Shown: positions 24,869-34,293, counted from the stretch's first letter. The stretch is DNA of 64,000 nt from Ruegeria sp. TM1040 (GCF_000014065.1 NC_008044.1:209501-273500); one strand, 5' to 3'. Numbers and translations: made by a program. Notes: generated from the sequence alone by a model not told the origin.

Positions 24869-26032
24869 TCAGGCCCAGCGACCGGTGAAATCCTCTGGCA
24901 CCAAGAGGTTGTGGCGACCAAGGTCGGTAACGTGTTTCTCGCCACAGAGCGCCATGGAGGTATCGAGCTCCTTGTGGATCACCTCAAGGGCACGGGTCAC
25001 ACCCTTTTGTCCCATGGCGCCCAACCCATACACAAAGGCTCGCCCAATCATGGTGCCGGTCGCCCCAAGCGCCAGCGCCTTCAGGACGTCCTGACCGGAG
25101 CGGATGCCACTGTCGAGGTGAACCTCCACCTGATCGCCGACCGCGTCCATGATCCGGGGCAGCATGCGAATCGACGAGAGCGCCCCGTCCAACTGCCGCC
25201 CACCATGGTTGGAGACGGTGATCGCATCCGCGCCGACCTTTGCCGCCATCTTGGCGTCTTCCTCATCCAGGATACCTTTGAGGATGACTTTGCCACCCCA
25301 CATTTCCTTGAGTTTTTCGATCTTGCCCCAATCCAGCGAAGGGTCGAATTGCTCGGCCGTCCAGGACCCCAGCGAGGACGCATCCGAGACCCCCTCGACG
25401 TGGCCGACGATATTGCCGAAATTGCGTCGCTTTGCGCCGAGCATTTCGATGCCCCAGGCCCATTTCGTCATCAGATTTGCGATGGTTTTTGGGGTGAGCT
25501 TGGGCGGCGCAGAAAGGCCGTTTTTCAGGTCTTTGTGGCGCTGGCCAAGGATCTGCAGGTCGAGCGTGATCACCAGAGCCGAGCAATTTGCATCCTTTGC
25601 ACGCGCGATCAGGCGGCGGATGTAGTCGTCGTCCTTCATGGTATAAAGCTGGAACCAGAAGGGCTTACTGGTCGCTTCTGAGACTTCTTCGATCGAGTTG
25701 ATCGACATCGTCGAGAGCGTGAAGGGCACGCCAAAGGCTTCGGCTGCGCGGGCCGCTTTAATTTCGCCATCCGCACATTGCATGCCCGTCAGCCCAACCG
25801 GCGCCAGAGCCACGGGCATGGCGACATCCTGACCGATCATCTGCGAGGCTGTCGAGCGCCCCGCCATGTCGACCGCCACCCGCTGCCGCAGCCGGATCTG
25901 GTCGAAGTCCGTGCTGTTCTCGCGAAAGGTCTGTTCGGTCCAGGATCCGCTTTCCGCGTAATCATAAAACATCTTTGGCACACGCCGCGCATAAATACGC
26001 TTGAGATCTTCGATGTTGGTGATCACTGGCAT
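24869..26032 (-). CDS. lldD: FMN-dependent L-lactate dehydrogenase (alpha-hydroxy-acid oxidase family)
   Basis: Membrane-associated flavoenzyme oxidising L-lactate to pyruvate. The 387 residues keep the family layout: FYDYAESGSWTEQTFREN near the N-terminus, PVALAPVGLTGMQCADGE, then the catalytic and flavin-contact stretch AITVSNHGGRQLDGALSS with the active histidine, and the FMN-phosphate loop VHLDSGIRSGQDVLKALALGATGTMIGRAFVYGLGAMGQKGV. Length and motifs fit lactate dehydrogenases well, but glycolate or other hydroxy-acid oxidases share them. It is a single gene; a candidate operator lies just upstream of its start. Confidence 0.88.
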   Translation of the reverse strand: MPVITNIEDLKRIYARRVPKMFYDYAESGSWTEQTFRENSTDFDQIRLRQRVAVDMAGRSTASQMIGQDVAMPVALAPVGLTGMQCADGEIKAARAAEAFGVPFTLSTMSINSIEEVSEATSKPFWFQLYTMKDDDYIRRLIARAKDANCSALVITLDLQILGQRHKDLKNGLSAPPKLTPKTIANLMTKWAWGIEMLGAKRRNFGNIVGHVEGVSDASSLGSWTAEQFDPSLDWGKIEKLKEMWGGKVILKGILDEEDAKMAAKVGADAITVSNHGGRQLDGALSSIRMLPRIMDAVGDQVEVHLDSGIRSGQDVLKALALGATGTMIGRAFVYGLGAMGQKGVTRALEVIHKELDTSMALCGEKHVTDLGRHNLLVPEDFTGRWA

Positions 26033-26058
26033 GGGGGGCTCCTCGACCTGCGCAGAAC

Positions 26059-26077
26059 TGGTAATGTTTTCTTACCA
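26059..26077. promoter_or_regulatory. Inverted repeat upstream of lldD
   Basis: TGGTAA-N7-TTACCA starts 27 bases upstream of the lldD ATG. FadR-type GntR regulators, which include the lactate regulator LldR, bind TGGT...ACCA-type repeats, but the 7-base spacer is wider than their usual three. Confidence 0.4.
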
Positions 26078-26522
26078 ATATCTGACTGTGCTGGCAAGCC
26101 AGCCTGTCGTAACTATGCATTTACGGATTTCTGCAAGTTTATCGGTTAATATCTGCTGGAATCACTATGTATGCGTGCACGAGCCAGCAGAGCAGGAAGC
26201 TTCTGGAGAATTGCCGGAGTTTCGACAGCTGACCAACGCGCGGCTTGGAGTTTTCGTCGCCCCGATTGCAGAGCAACCCGGGGTTTTTGTGATATTGGTT
26301 CTTGCGCCTGCCAATCGGTCGTTTTGACCGGGCAGCAGCCCACGGGGCGGGCGCCAGTTGGAGTGAGAGACAACGTGAGAGTTGTGTTTTCAGATCGGGA
26401 TCTGGCTGGCATGCGTATTTCTGCATGGGCCGCTCCGACATCGCCGCAGATCTGGCACTGTTGTGCAGGCGGGCAGGGGGGGCGCCTCGCGCCGCATGAC
26501 ATCAACGTGAGACGCAGCTGCA
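26078..26522. other. Intergenic region between lldD and the hybrid kinase
   Basis: About 445 bases with no gene I can support. The first ~80 bases are AT-rich and likely hold the lldD promoter; the remainder has only short unconvincing frames. Confidence 0.5.
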
Positions 26523-27953
26523 ATGTCTGATCCTGCGTATGATGCCATGACCCCAGAGGAGTTGCGCGCGGCTTTGATGCAAGAGCGCAGGTTGCGCGCA
26601 GAACTCGAAGAATCCATGGAGCGCAAGTCCCAATCGCTGCGCCGGGCGAACGCGTCCCTCGTGTCCTTGGCCCGACAGATCGACCGGATGGTCAAAGAGC
26701 GCACCGAAGACCTCGCCCGCGACCGGGCCGAGGCGGAGGCCGAAAGTGCCGCAAAGACCCAGTTTCTGGCCACGATGAGCCATGAAATCCGCACCCCGCT
26801 CAACGGTGTTCTCGGGATGGCATCGGCACTTGCGGATACCGAACTGGCCGAGCGTCAATCGCAGATCCTTGGGGTTCTACGCGAAAGCGGGCAATTGCTC
26901 CTGAACATCGTTGATGACATTCTCGATCTCTCCAAGATCGAAGAGGGCAAGCTCGAACTCGAACGTCTGCCGACAGATGTGGTAGCTTTGATCGAGACGG
27001 TTTATCGCCAGTTCAAACCGCGTATCGAGGCCAAGGGGCTCAATTTCAGCTCGATCTATGGCGAGGGGTTGGCGCAGGGCCCCGCCTGGGTCCACATCGA
27101 TCCCACCCGATTCCAGCAAGTGCTGACCAACCTGTTGTCCAATGCGATAAAATTCACCGACACGGGTGCGATTGCGCTTTCGTCCAGCCTTGTCTTGCAG
27201 CACGACGGTGAGCTCATTTTATGCGTTGCCGTGCGCGATACCGGCGTCGGGCTCACGGATGCGCAAGTGGAGCGCTTGTTCCAACCCTACATGCAGGCCG
27301 ATGCGAGCGTGGCGCGCAGCCATGGCGGCACCGGTCTTGGCTTGGCCATCGCGCGCCAGATCTGCGAGCGCATGGGGGGCACCCTGACCTGCCGCAGCCA
27401 TGAGGGCGATGGCAGCGAATTCTGCGCGACCTTTCGCGCCGCTCCGGCAGAGCCCGTGGTCTCGTCCCATGACCCCCAGGACGAGAACGAACTGGAGGCG
27501 CTGAGGGCGCAACGCTGGAAGGTGCTGGTGGCCGAGGACAACCGAACCAACCGGATGGTTCTCCACCATATCCTGCGCGGCTATGACCTGGATTTGTACT
27601 GGGTGGACAATGGCGAAGAGGCGGTAAAAACCTGGCGTCAAGAACGGCCGGATCTGGTGCTGATGGATGTGAATATGCCGCAGCTCGACGGGGTGTCTGC
27701 GACCTCTGTAATCCGTCAAGAAGAGGCTGATGCACAAGCCGCGCCGGTGCCGATCATTGCGGTGTCGGCCAATGCGCTGGTGCATCAGATCAAAAGCTAC
27801 CTCGCGAGCGGCATGACCGACCATGTCGCCAAACCGATCCGCAAGAAAAAGCTGTTGTCAGCCATGGCGCGCGCGTTGAAGTCCCGCCCAACGCTGCCCC
27901 CCGTGCCAGAAGAACCAGCGGACAAAGGCGCAGCGCGGGTGCTCTCGCCCTAG
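26523..27953 (+). CDS. Soluble hybrid histidine kinase/response regulator
   Basis: A 476-residue signalling protein without membrane segments. An N-terminal coiled coil (about residues 10-75) leads to the H-box MSHEIRTPLNGVLGM with phospho-accepting His87. The HATPase_c domain follows, with N-box NLLSNAIKFT, DTGVGL and GTGLGLAIAR. From about residue 338 comes a receiver domain with LVAEDNRTNRMV, the phospho-acceptor Asp382 in LMDVNMPQLDG, and the conserved Lys in HVAKPIRKKKL. There is no PAS or other input domain, so the signal must come through a partner or the coiled coil. The downstream partner (Hpt or regulator) is not in this window. Confidence 0.93.
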   Translation: MSDPAYDAMTPEELRAALMQERRLRAELEESMERKSQSLRRANASLVSLARQIDRMVKERTEDLARDRAEAEAESAAKTQFLATMSHEIRTPLNGVLGMASALADTELAERQSQILGVLRESGQLLLNIVDDILDLSKIEEGKLELERLPTDVVALIETVYRQFKPRIEAKGLNFSSIYGEGLAQGPAWVHIDPTRFQQVLTNLLSNAIKFTDTGAIALSSSLVLQHDGELILCVAVRDTGVGLTDAQVERLFQPYMQADASVARSHGGTGLGLAIARQICERMGGTLTCRSHEGDGSEFCATFRAAPAEPVVSSHDPQDENELEALRAQRWKVLVAEDNRTNRMVLHHILRGYDLDLYWVDNGEEAVKTWRQERPDLVLMDVNMPQLDGVSATSVIRQEEADAQAAPVPIIAVSANALVHQIKSYLASGMTDHVAKPIRKKKLLSAMARALKSRPTLPPVPEEPADKGAARVLSP

Positions 27954-27980
27954 CAGCTATGCCGCGCGCCGCCTCAGCAA

Positions 27981-28017
27981 ATAAAAACCAGCAGGGAGGA
28001 TCGCTCCGATGCTGGTT
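27981..28017 (-). terminator. Intrinsic terminator of trpA (minus strand)
   Basis: AACCAGCA (27986-27993) pairs with TGCTGGTT (28010-28017), with an inner GGAG/CTCC pairing. Read on the minus strand it ends in TTTTTAT. Confidence 0.85.
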
Positions 28018-28053
28018 CCATGTGCGCCCCCTGGGGCGGTGTCTCAATTGGGA

Positions 28054-28857
28054 TCAGCCCGCGTGGGCGCCATCCGCCAGTGTTTTTACAAAGGCCAGCA
28101 CCTCGGCAGGTGATTTCCCGGCTCCGATCTCGGCCACGATGGCGCTGCCAACGACGGCCCCATCCGAGATCGAAGCGATGGTCTGCGCCCGTTCCGGCGT
28201 TTTGATCCCGAACCCCACGATGATCGGCAGATCCGTGGCCGCCTTGATGCGAGCCACTTCGGGCCCGACGTCCGCGGCCTCTGCCTCGGCGGCGCCGGTG
28301 ATCCCTGTGATCGACACATAGTAGACAAAACCGGATGTGTTTTGCAGCACGCGTGGCAGACGAGCATCATCGGTGGTGGGGGTCGCAAGACGAATGAAGT
28401 TCAGCCCCGCCGCTTGTGCAGGCAGGCAGAGTTCGCTGTCTTCTTCTGGCGGCAGATCCACCACGATCAAACCGTCGATGCCGGCCTCTTTTGCATCGCT
28501 GAGGAATGTCTCGACACCGCGCGAGTAGATCGGGTTGTAGTAGCCCATCAGCACGATTGGCGTGGTGTCATCCTCCTTGCGAAAATCCCGCGCCAGCTGC
28601 AGTGTGCGCTCCAGCGTCATTCCGGCCTCCAGCGCGCGCTGACCTGCGAGCTGGATGGTTTCGCCGTCCGCCATCGGATCGGTAAAGGGCAAGCCGAGCT
28701 CGATCACATCGACGCCAGCGGCGGGCAGGCCTTTGACCACCTCCAAAGAGGTGTCGTAGTCGGGATCGCCCGCCATGACATAGGTGACGAAGGCCTTTTT
28801 GCCCGCGGCAGCGAGTTCAGCAAACTTAGCGTCGATGCGTGTGGTTGGGCGGGTCAT
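28054..28857 (-). CDS. trpA: Tryptophan synthase alpha chain
   Basis: Cleaves indole-3-glycerol phosphate to release indole to the beta chain. The 267-residue TIM barrel has [18 protein letters not shown], the catalytic Glu in [19 protein letters not shown] and catalytic Asp in [24 protein letters not shown] and the phosphate-binding [13 protein letters not shown] with [13 protein letters not shown] 28857 has AAAAGG seven bases upstream, so the longer frame to 28908 is rejected. It is separated from trpB by about 13 kb and lies on the opposite strand. Confidence 0.96.
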   Translation of the reverse strand: MTRPTTRIDAKFAELAAAGKKAFVTYVMAGDPDYDTSLEVVKGLPAAGVDVIELGLPFTDPMADGETIQLAGQRALEAGMTLERTLQLARDFRKEDDTTPIVLMGYYNPIYSRGVETFLSDAKEAGIDGLIVVDLPPEEDSELCLPAQAAGLNFIRLATPTTDDARLPRVLQNTSGFVYYVSITGITGAAEAEAADVGPEVARIKAATDLPIIVGFGIKTPERAQTIASISDGAVVGSAIVAEIGAGKSPAEVLAFVKTLADGAHAG

Positions 28858-28955
28858 ATGAAGGCCTTTTTCGATCTCTGTTGCCTGCCTGATGTGCCGA
28901 AACTTCACGGTAAAATCAATCCCGGACGACAGGTCGGGCCAGCGCAGCGGGCAGT

Positions 28956-29468
28956 TTAGTTCAACGCGCGTTGCCCAAGCGGCATATGCAGCCGCAGGGT
29001 GATCGTATTGAGGCCCGGGTTTTCACGCGCCAGAGAGGCGTTGGACATATGCGTGAGCGCCAGTGACAGGCGCTTGCCCCCGCGCAGGTCGCGCCCGATG
29101 CCGATCAGCGAACGGATTTCAAAGTTGGACCCCAGATCATTGCGGGCCTCATTCTCGAAGTAGAGACCGGGCATCAGGCTGGCTTCGATGAACCAGCCGC
29201 GCCCGATATCGCGCTGGGCCTGCAGCCCGCCCCCAAAAAACACATCACCCGTCTCGTGGATGTGGCCTGCGACGCCCAGCCCAGCGTCAAAGCCCCAGAC
29301 CTGCCAGTCGCGTGGCCCGAGGTACTCGGCGGAGAAATACGCGCCACTCTCGGCGATCTCATTGTTGAATTCCGCATGGCCCAGCCCGAACGTCAGCTCC
29401 TGAGCCCGGAGCGCGTGGCTCTGAAGGAGTGTAGAAATCAAAGTAGCAGCAATGATGATTTTGCGCAT
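28956..29468 (-). CDS. Acyloxyacyl hydrolase, PagL-like lipid A 3-O-deacylase
   Basis: A 170-residue outer-membrane beta-barrel candidate with a signal peptide ending near ALRAQ. The body alternates polar and hydrophobic residues ([45 protein letters not shown]). The C-terminal [29 protein letters not shown] carries the PagL catalytic His and Ser (H-x-S-N) and the N-P-G motif near the end. By family knowledge PagL removes the 3-O acyl chain of lipid A, altering endotoxicity and permeability. GAGG precedes the start. It forms a separate unit from trpA, which follows on the same strand. Confidence 0.88.
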   Translation of the reverse strand: MRKIIIAATLISTLLQSHALRAQELTFGLGHAEFNNEIAESGAYFSAEYLGPRDWQVWGFDAGLGVAGHIHETGDVFFGGGLQAQRDIGRGWFIEASLMPGLYFENEARNDLGSNFEIRSLIGIGRDLRGGKRLSLALTHMSNASLARENPGLNTITLRLHMPLGQRALN

Positions 29469-29654
29469 GCGGACCTCACAGTCTGTTTATACATCAAACC
29501 GGCTGGCCGGCAGAAGCGATTGAACAGATCAGCATAAGTGAATGCGTCTTTGCCATTTCAATAAGCGCCGCGTGCGTGTTGCAACGGCTGCGTGCTTGCG
29601 AAAACGGCGATTTGAGCCTAAGTGCTGGCTCCCAAATGGCATCAGGAGGCCGGT

Positions 29655-30752
29655 ATGGGCTTTAAAATGGGAATCGTGGGTCTGCCCAATGTGGGCAAGT
29701 CGACCCTGTTCAACGCGCTGACCAAAACCGCCTCGGCGCAGGCGGCAAATTTTCCGTTCTGTACGATCGAACCGAACGTGGGTGAGGTGGGCGTTCCGGA
29801 CGCGCGTCTCGACAAATTGGCGGCGATTGCGCAGTCCAAACAGATCATCCCAACCCGCATGACGTTTGTGGATATTGCTGGCCTCGTCAAAGGCGCCTCA
29901 AAGGGCGAAGGTCTGGGCAACCAGTTCCTTGCCAATATCCGTGAGGTGGACGCAATTGCCCATGTTTTACGGTGCTTTGAGGACGGTGACGTTACCCATG
30001 TCGATGGTCGCGTTGATCCGGTTGCGGACGCCGATACCATCGAAACCGAGCTGATGCTGGCGGATCTTGAGAGCATCGAGAAACGCCGCGCCAACCTCGT
30101 ACGCAAGCTCAAGGGCAACGACAAGGAAGCCCAGCAGCAGGACCGCCTGCTCGCAGCGGCGCAGGCCATGCTCGAAGATGGCAAACCAGCCCGTCTGGTT
30201 GAGGTCGACGCAGAGGACCAGAAGGCCTGGACCATGCTGCAACTGCTGACCACAAAGCCGGTGCTTTACGTCTGCAATGTGGGTGAAAGCGAGAGCGTCG
30301 AAGGCAACGCACATTCCGCCAAAGTTGCCGAGATGGCCGCGGCTCAGGGTAACGCGCATGTGATCATTTCGGCGCAGATCGAAGAGGAAATCAGCCAGCT
30401 TGAGCCCGAAGAAGCGCAGATGTTCCTCGATGAGATGGGTCTCGCAGAAGCCGGTCTCGACCGCCTGATCCGCGCCGGTTACGAGCTCTTGCATCTGGAA
30501 ACCTATTTCACGGTCGGCCCCAAGGAAGCGCGCGCCTGGACCATTCGCTCGGGCACCGCTGCGCCCCAGGCGGCAGGCGTTATCCACGGCGATTTTGAAA
30601 AGGGTTTCATCCGCGCGGAGACCATCGCCTATGACGACTACATCGCTTGCGGCGGTGAATCCGGCGCCAAAGAAGCGGGCAAGATGCGCGCCGAGGGCAA
30701 GAGCTACATCGTCAAGGATGGCGATGTGATGCACTTCTTGTTCAACACCTGA
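29655..30752 (+). CDS. ychF: Redox-regulated ATPase YchF
   Basis: A 365-residue Obg-family P-loop protein that prefers ATP over GTP and associates with ribosomes. Switch and nucleotide motifs are [15 protein letters not shown] (G1), [20 protein letters not shown] (G3) and the degenerate G4 region YVCNVGESE in place of NKxD, a hallmark of YchF. The C-terminal TGS domain carries [46 protein letters not shown] precedes ATG 29655. The gene ends at a strong terminator. In many bacteria ychF follows pth, which here is 8 kb away. Confidence 0.97.
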   Translation: MGFKMGIVGLPNVGKSTLFNALTKTASAQAANFPFCTIEPNVGEVGVPDARLDKLAAIAQSKQIIPTRMTFVDIAGLVKGASKGEGLGNQFLANIREVDAIAHVLRCFEDGDVTHVDGRVDPVADADTIETELMLADLESIEKRRANLVRKLKGNDKEAQQQDRLLAAAQAMLEDGKPARLVEVDAEDQKAWTMLQLLTTKPVLYVCNVGESESVEGNAHSAKVAEMAAAQGNAHVIISAQIEEEISQLEPEEAQMFLDEMGLAEAGLDRLIRAGYELLHLETYFTVGPKEARAWTIRSGTAAPQAAGVIHGDFEKGFIRAETIAYDDYIACGGESGAKEAGKMRAEGKSYIVKDGDVMHFLFNT

Positions 30753-30776
30753 TCATCCGCATCGTCACAAGTTCAG

Positions 30777-30809
30777 AATGCCCGTCTTCGAAGGAAGGCG
30801 GGCATTTTT
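30777..30809 (+). terminator. Intrinsic terminator after ychF
   Basis: AATGCCCG (30777-30784) pairs with CGGGCATT (30799-30806), ending in a TTTTT run. Confidence 0.88.
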
Positions 30810-30905
30810 GCGAAACAGTTGATGGATAATCGAGAGGCTGGCAGGCTTGAGTTGCCGCTAACATAGGTGCTAAACCCGCTCGATTAATCAGTCTTGGGGA
30901 TAACA

Positions 30906-31829
30906 ATGACAACAAAACTCATCATCGACACGGACCCCGGCATCGACGATGCGATGGCTATTTTCTACGCCGCCGCCGCGCCCGATATCGAGCTTCTGGG
31001 GCTGACCACGATCTTTGGCAATGTGACCACCAAGATGGCCACCCGCAATGCGCTGCGTCTGCTTGAGGCCGCTGAACTGGATCTGCCCGTTGCCCATGGC
31101 GCGGAAAAGCCGCTGGTCCTGCCCCCCTTTGAGCCTTCGGCCCATGTGCATGGCGACGAAGGCTTTGGCGACATTCCCGCCGTCAATCCCAAAGGGCAGG
31201 CGATTGCAGAAGATGCCGCCGATTTCCTGATCCGAATGGCGCGCGAACACAAGGGCGAGCTGGTGGTCTGCCCGGTGGGGCCGCTGACGAATATCGCCAT
31301 CGCGATCGAGCGTGACCCGGAGTTTGTGAAAAACTGCAAGCGCATCGTCATCATGGGGGGCTCGCTTGAGGCGGGCGGAAATATCACGCCCCATGCCGAG
31401 GCCAATATCTACCACGACCCCCACGCCGCCGAGGCGGTCTTTGCCGCCGCCGCGGGCAAGGTGGTGATGGTTGGGCTTGATGTGACGCTCAAGATTCTCT
31501 GCACTCCCGAGGATTTCGACGGCATCAAGGAGCGCTCGCCGGAGCTTGGTGGCATGCTCAAGGACATGAGTGTCTTTTACATCAAGTTCTATCAGGAAGT
31601 GGCCAATCTCAATGGATGTTCTCTGCATGACCCCGCAGCGGTGATTGCCTGCACCCATCCCGACCTCTTTAAGACCCGGGCCGTGAAACTGGCCGTTTCG
31701 GTCGAGGAGGAGACCTCTGGCAAGACCCAGCTGGCCGAGGATGGTCGTGGCGATACACATGTCGCGATGGACGTGGACGCAGAGGCCGTCAAGGCACTGT
31801 TCCTGAAGCGCCTATCGCTGCTGCCCTGA
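30906..31829 (+). CDS. Nucleoside hydrolase (inosine-uridine preferring type)
   Basis: A 307-residue N-ribohydrolase of the IUNH family, which cleaves nucleosides to base and ribose for salvage. The calcium- and ribose-binding signature IIDTDPGIDDAMAIFYA starts at residue 6. GNVTTKMATRNALRLLE and the VCPVGPLTNIAIAIERDPEF stretch follow, and LHDPAAV near the end supplies the last metal-binding Asp. The base preference cannot be told from motifs. A GGGGAT sequence lies before ATG 30906. It is a single gene between ychF and secE. Confidence 0.92.
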   Translation: MTTKLIIDTDPGIDDAMAIFYAAAAPDIELLGLTTIFGNVTTKMATRNALRLLEAAELDLPVAHGAEKPLVLPPFEPSAHVHGDEGFGDIPAVNPKGQAIAEDAADFLIRMAREHKGELVVCPVGPLTNIAIAIERDPEFVKNCKRIVIMGGSLEAGGNITPHAEANIYHDPHAAEAVFAAAAGKVVMVGLDVTLKILCTPEDFDGIKERSPELGGMLKDMSVFYIKFYQEVANLNGCSLHDPAAVIACTHPDLFKTRAVKLAVSVEEETSGKTQLAEDGRGDTHVAMDVDAEAVKALFLKRLSLLP

Positions 31830-31949
31830 ACCACTCCGCCTGTGCCGGTGTGGCGCGGGCGGATCGGGCGAGAGGGCCAAGTCGCCCTCTTGCCGCCACG
31901 TCCAAAACGACGAATTCAGCCGGAGGGTGCCTCTCACAAGCAGCGGCTC

Positions 31950-31978
31950 TTGAATTTGCCCCCGCTCTCGGGTAGATC
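31950..31978 (+). promoter_or_regulatory. Predicted promoter of secE
   Basis: TTGAAT (31950-31955) and TAGATC (31973-31978) are spaced by 17 bases, 36 bases before the secE start. Confidence 0.5.
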
Positions 31979-32014
31979 GCCCTCCTAGTCGACAAGAGAG
32001 AGTGCGAGAGCCCT

Positions 32015-32212
32015 ATGGCCACCATCAATCCCGTTAAGTTCATCCAGCAGGTGCGCGCAGAAGTCAGCAAGGTTGTCTGGCCGACCCGTCGCGAGGTTCT
32101 GCTGACCACGGTCATGGTGTTCATCATGGCGGCTCTGGCTGCGGCATTCTTTGCTGTGGTGGACCTCTTGATCCGCACCGGTCTCAACGGTGTGCTCGGG
32201 CTCTTTGGCTGA
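32015..32212 (+). CDS. secE: Preprotein translocase subunit SecE
   Basis: The small clamp subunit of the SecYEG channel. At 65 residues it is the short single-span form. It has the cytoplasmic amphipathic helix NPVKFIQQVRAEVSKVVWPTRREVLLTTVMVF, with the conserved VVWP/TR motif, followed by one membrane segment. It precedes nusG as in most bacteria, but the usual tuf-tRNA-Trp block upstream is absent, and two hairpins (32227-32247 and 32302-32323) separate it from nusG. Confidence 0.95.
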   Translation: MATINPVKFIQQVRAEVSKVVWPTRREVLLTTVMVFIMAALAAAFFAVVDLLIRTGLNGVLGLFG

Positions 32213-32301
32213 GGCAGGCATTTGCAGCGCCGCCTTCGTCGCGGCGCCGTTGCCTCTTGATCTTGCCCGCGCAGGGGGATAGTTCAGCCGATACTGGATG
32301 A

Positions 32302-32330
32302 GGCGTGCGGCGATTCGCACGCCGATTTTT
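32302..32330 (+). terminator. Terminator-like hairpin between secE and nusG
   Basis: GGCGTGCG (32302-32309) pairs with CGCACGCC (32316-32323), followed by GATTTTTGTTG. An earlier 7-bp hairpin (GCGCCGC/GCGGCGC, 32227-32247) lies just after secE. The two genes are normally co-transcribed, so this may be an attenuator. Confidence 0.65.
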
Positions 32331-32407
32331 GTTGCACCGCAGCCACTGGGCTGCACAGAGATATTTTGCGGCAAAGCCCGCAGGGAACAAGAAGGACGAG
32401 CAGGTTC

Positions 32408-32941
32408 ATGGCGAAACGGTGGTATTCGGTCAGCGTTCTTTCGAACTTCGAAAAGAAAATCGCAGAACAGATTCGCACCGCGGTCGTGGAGCAGGGTCTA
32501 GAGGACGAGATCGACGAGGTTCTGGTTCCCACCGAGGAAGTGATCGAAATTCGCCGGGGCAAGAAAGTCTCGACCGAGCGCCGCTTCATGCCGGGCTATG
32601 TTCTGGTTCACATGGAAATGTCCGACCAGGGCTATCACCTGATTTCTTCCATCAATCGCGTCACCGGTTTCCTCGGTCCGCAAGGCCGCCCGATGCCGAT
32701 GCGTGATGCCGAAGTGCAGGGCATCCTGGGCCGCGTCGAAGAAGGTGTCGAGGCGCCGCGTACACTCATTTCCTTTGAGGTGGGCGAAAAGGTCAAAGTC
32801 AACGACGGCCCCTTCGAGGATTTCGACGGTATGGTCGAGGGCGTGGACGACGAGAACCAGAAGCTCAAGGTCACGGTGTCCATCTTTGGTCGCGAGACCC
32901 CGGTGGAGCTCGACTTCACGCAGGTCACCAAACAGGTTTGA
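32408..32941 (+). CDS. nusG: Transcription termination/antitermination protein NusG
   Basis: Binds RNA polymerase and couples transcription to translation or Rho. The 177-residue product has the NGN domain [52 protein letters not shown] and the C-terminal KOW domain [51 protein letters not shown] 32408 opens the conserved MAKRWYSV. It ends at a strong terminator, so rplK downstream needs its own promoter, which can be seen. Confidence 0.97.
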   Translation: MAKRWYSVSVLSNFEKKIAEQIRTAVVEQGLEDEIDEVLVPTEEVIEIRRGKKVSTERRFMPGYVLVHMEMSDQGYHLISSINRVTGFLGPQGRPMPMRDAEVQGILGRVEEGVEAPRTLISFEVGEKVKVNDGPFEDFDGMVEGVDDENQKLKVTVSIFGRETPVELDFTQVTKQV

Positions 32942-32991
32942 TCTGCGCCGGTTTCCGGCGCTACACGGAATTTCCCATTGGGAACTTGAGG

Positions 32992-33019
32992 ATCGGCCCC
33001 TAAAATGGGGCCGATTTTT
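32992..33019 (+). terminator. Intrinsic terminator after nusG
   Basis: A perfect 9-bp stem, ATCGGCCCC (32992-33000) with GGGGCCGAT (33007-33015), ends in TTTTT. Confidence 0.92.
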
Positions 33020-33044
33020 GTTTGGTCCGCCGGAGTTCCCGCCC

Positions 33045-34268
33045 ATGAAATTGCTCGTCGTATCGACGAATGCTGCCCTCACCATGGGGGGCGAGGCGAT
33101 GAAGGCGCTGCAGTATATGCAGCAGCTCTTGGCGGATGGACGCGATGCCACTCTCATCACCCATGAACGCTGTCGCGAGGCTCTTGCGGGGCAATTGCCA
33201 GAAGATCGGGTGATCTATGTGCATGACAGCCGTGCAATGAAGGCCTGTTGGCGCACGCCGGGGCTTGGGCGGTTGGTGAACAGTTTTTTTCACCTCGAGG
33301 TCGCCCGGATCTGTCGCGGCTTTAACCCGAGCGAGGTGGTGATCCACTATCTTTGTCCGATCTCCCCCGTCGAGCAGCGCTTCCCGCCGAAGGGGTATCG
33401 CTATGTCATCGGCCCGCTTTCAGGCAATATCTTCTACCCAGAGGGGTTTCGACATCTTGCGGGGCGGGGGCTGCGCCTGCAGCATCAGGCGTATCGGCCT
33501 TTGCAGATGGCGCTTGGCCTCTTGTCTAGGCAATTCACGCGCGCCTCGACCGTGTTGGTCTCTGGCTATGACCGTACCCGAGAGGCCCTCGGCTGGGCGG
33601 GTTGCCCGGAGGCCCGCATGCAGGACGTCTGGGATGCGGGCCTGTCTCCAGATTTCTTTGCGCGTTCCCGGATCCGGCCGGGCAAGAACCCGGCGCATTT
33701 TGTGTGGATTGGACGTATGGTGCCCTACAAGGGGGCGGATCTTGCGTTGCGCGCGCTGGCGCTTGCCCCGGCAGAGGCACGGCTCACGCTCTATGGAGAT
33801 GGGCCGGATCGTGCCGAACTGGAGGCGCTCGCCCGCGATCTTGGCCTGATGTCGCGGGTCACCTTTGCGGGCTGGCTTGCGCATGGGGATCTCTCCGAGG
33901 CGTTGGGCCAGTACCGAGCACTTTTGTTCCCGAGCCTCAAAGAAGCCAACGGCATCATCGTGCAGGAATGTATGGCGATCGGCTTGCCGGTCGTGGCCTT
34001 GCGCTGGGGCGGGCCTGTGGGGCTCGCGGATGACACTGAGGCGCTGTTTGTCGAGGCGCAGAATGCCGTACAGGTCGAGCAGGACTTGGCTGCGGCCATG
34101 GCGCGTCTGACAGAAGACCCAGCCCTTGCGGAGGCGCTCTCTGATGCGGCGCGACGCAAGGCTGAAAACGAGTTCCCCTGGCCGCAGGTGGCCCAAAGCT
34201 GGTGCAGCGCAGCGCTTCGCGCGCAGGATGCGGCTGCAGCAGAGCCAAAGCACCGCGGCGGGGGTTGA
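33045..34268 (+). CDS. GT4-type glycosyltransferase
   Basis: A 407-residue GT-B-fold glycosyltransferase. The N-terminal half begins KLLVVSTNAALTMGGEAMKALQYMQQL, and the C-terminal half has the donor-binding pattern FVWIGRMVPYKGADLALRALALAPAEARLTLYGDGPDRAELEALARDLGL, FAGWLAHGDLSEALGQYRALLFPSLKEANGIIVQECMAIGLPVVALRWGGP with the E-x7-E motif. It likely uses a nucleotide sugar to extend a surface polysaccharide; donor and acceptor are unknown. It sits alone between nusG and rplK, splitting a usual pair, and starts 26 bases after the nusG terminator. Confidence 0.88.
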   Translation: MKLLVVSTNAALTMGGEAMKALQYMQQLLADGRDATLITHERCREALAGQLPEDRVIYVHDSRAMKACWRTPGLGRLVNSFFHLEVARICRGFNPSEVVIHYLCPISPVEQRFPPKGYRYVIGPLSGNIFYPEGFRHLAGRGLRLQHQAYRPLQMALGLLSRQFTRASTVLVSGYDRTREALGWAGCPEARMQDVWDAGLSPDFFARSRIRPGKNPAHFVWIGRMVPYKGADLALRALALAPAEARLTLYGDGPDRAELEALARDLGLMSRVTFAGWLAHGDLSEALGQYRALLFPSLKEANGIIVQECMAIGLPVVALRWGGPVGLADDTEALFVEAQNAVQVEQDLAAAMARLTEDPALAEALSDAARRKAENEFPWPQVAQSWCSAALRAQDAAAAEPKHRGGG

Positions 34269-34293
34269 TCTCTGCAGAGATGGGGCGTATGAG
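34265..34293 (+). promoter_or_regulatory. Predicted promoter of rplKA
   Basis: TTGATC (34265-34270) and TATGAG (34288-34293) are spaced by 17 bases. The -35 box overlaps the end of the glycosyltransferase gene. Confidence 0.55.

Noticed and set aside
26150-26522. Open frames upstream of the hybrid kinase
   Set aside because: Low-complexity translations with no family resemblance or start signals.
31830-32014. tRNA-Trp expected before secE
   Set aside because: No cloverleaf or T-loop sequence found; only a weak hairpin (31871-31890) and a promoter.
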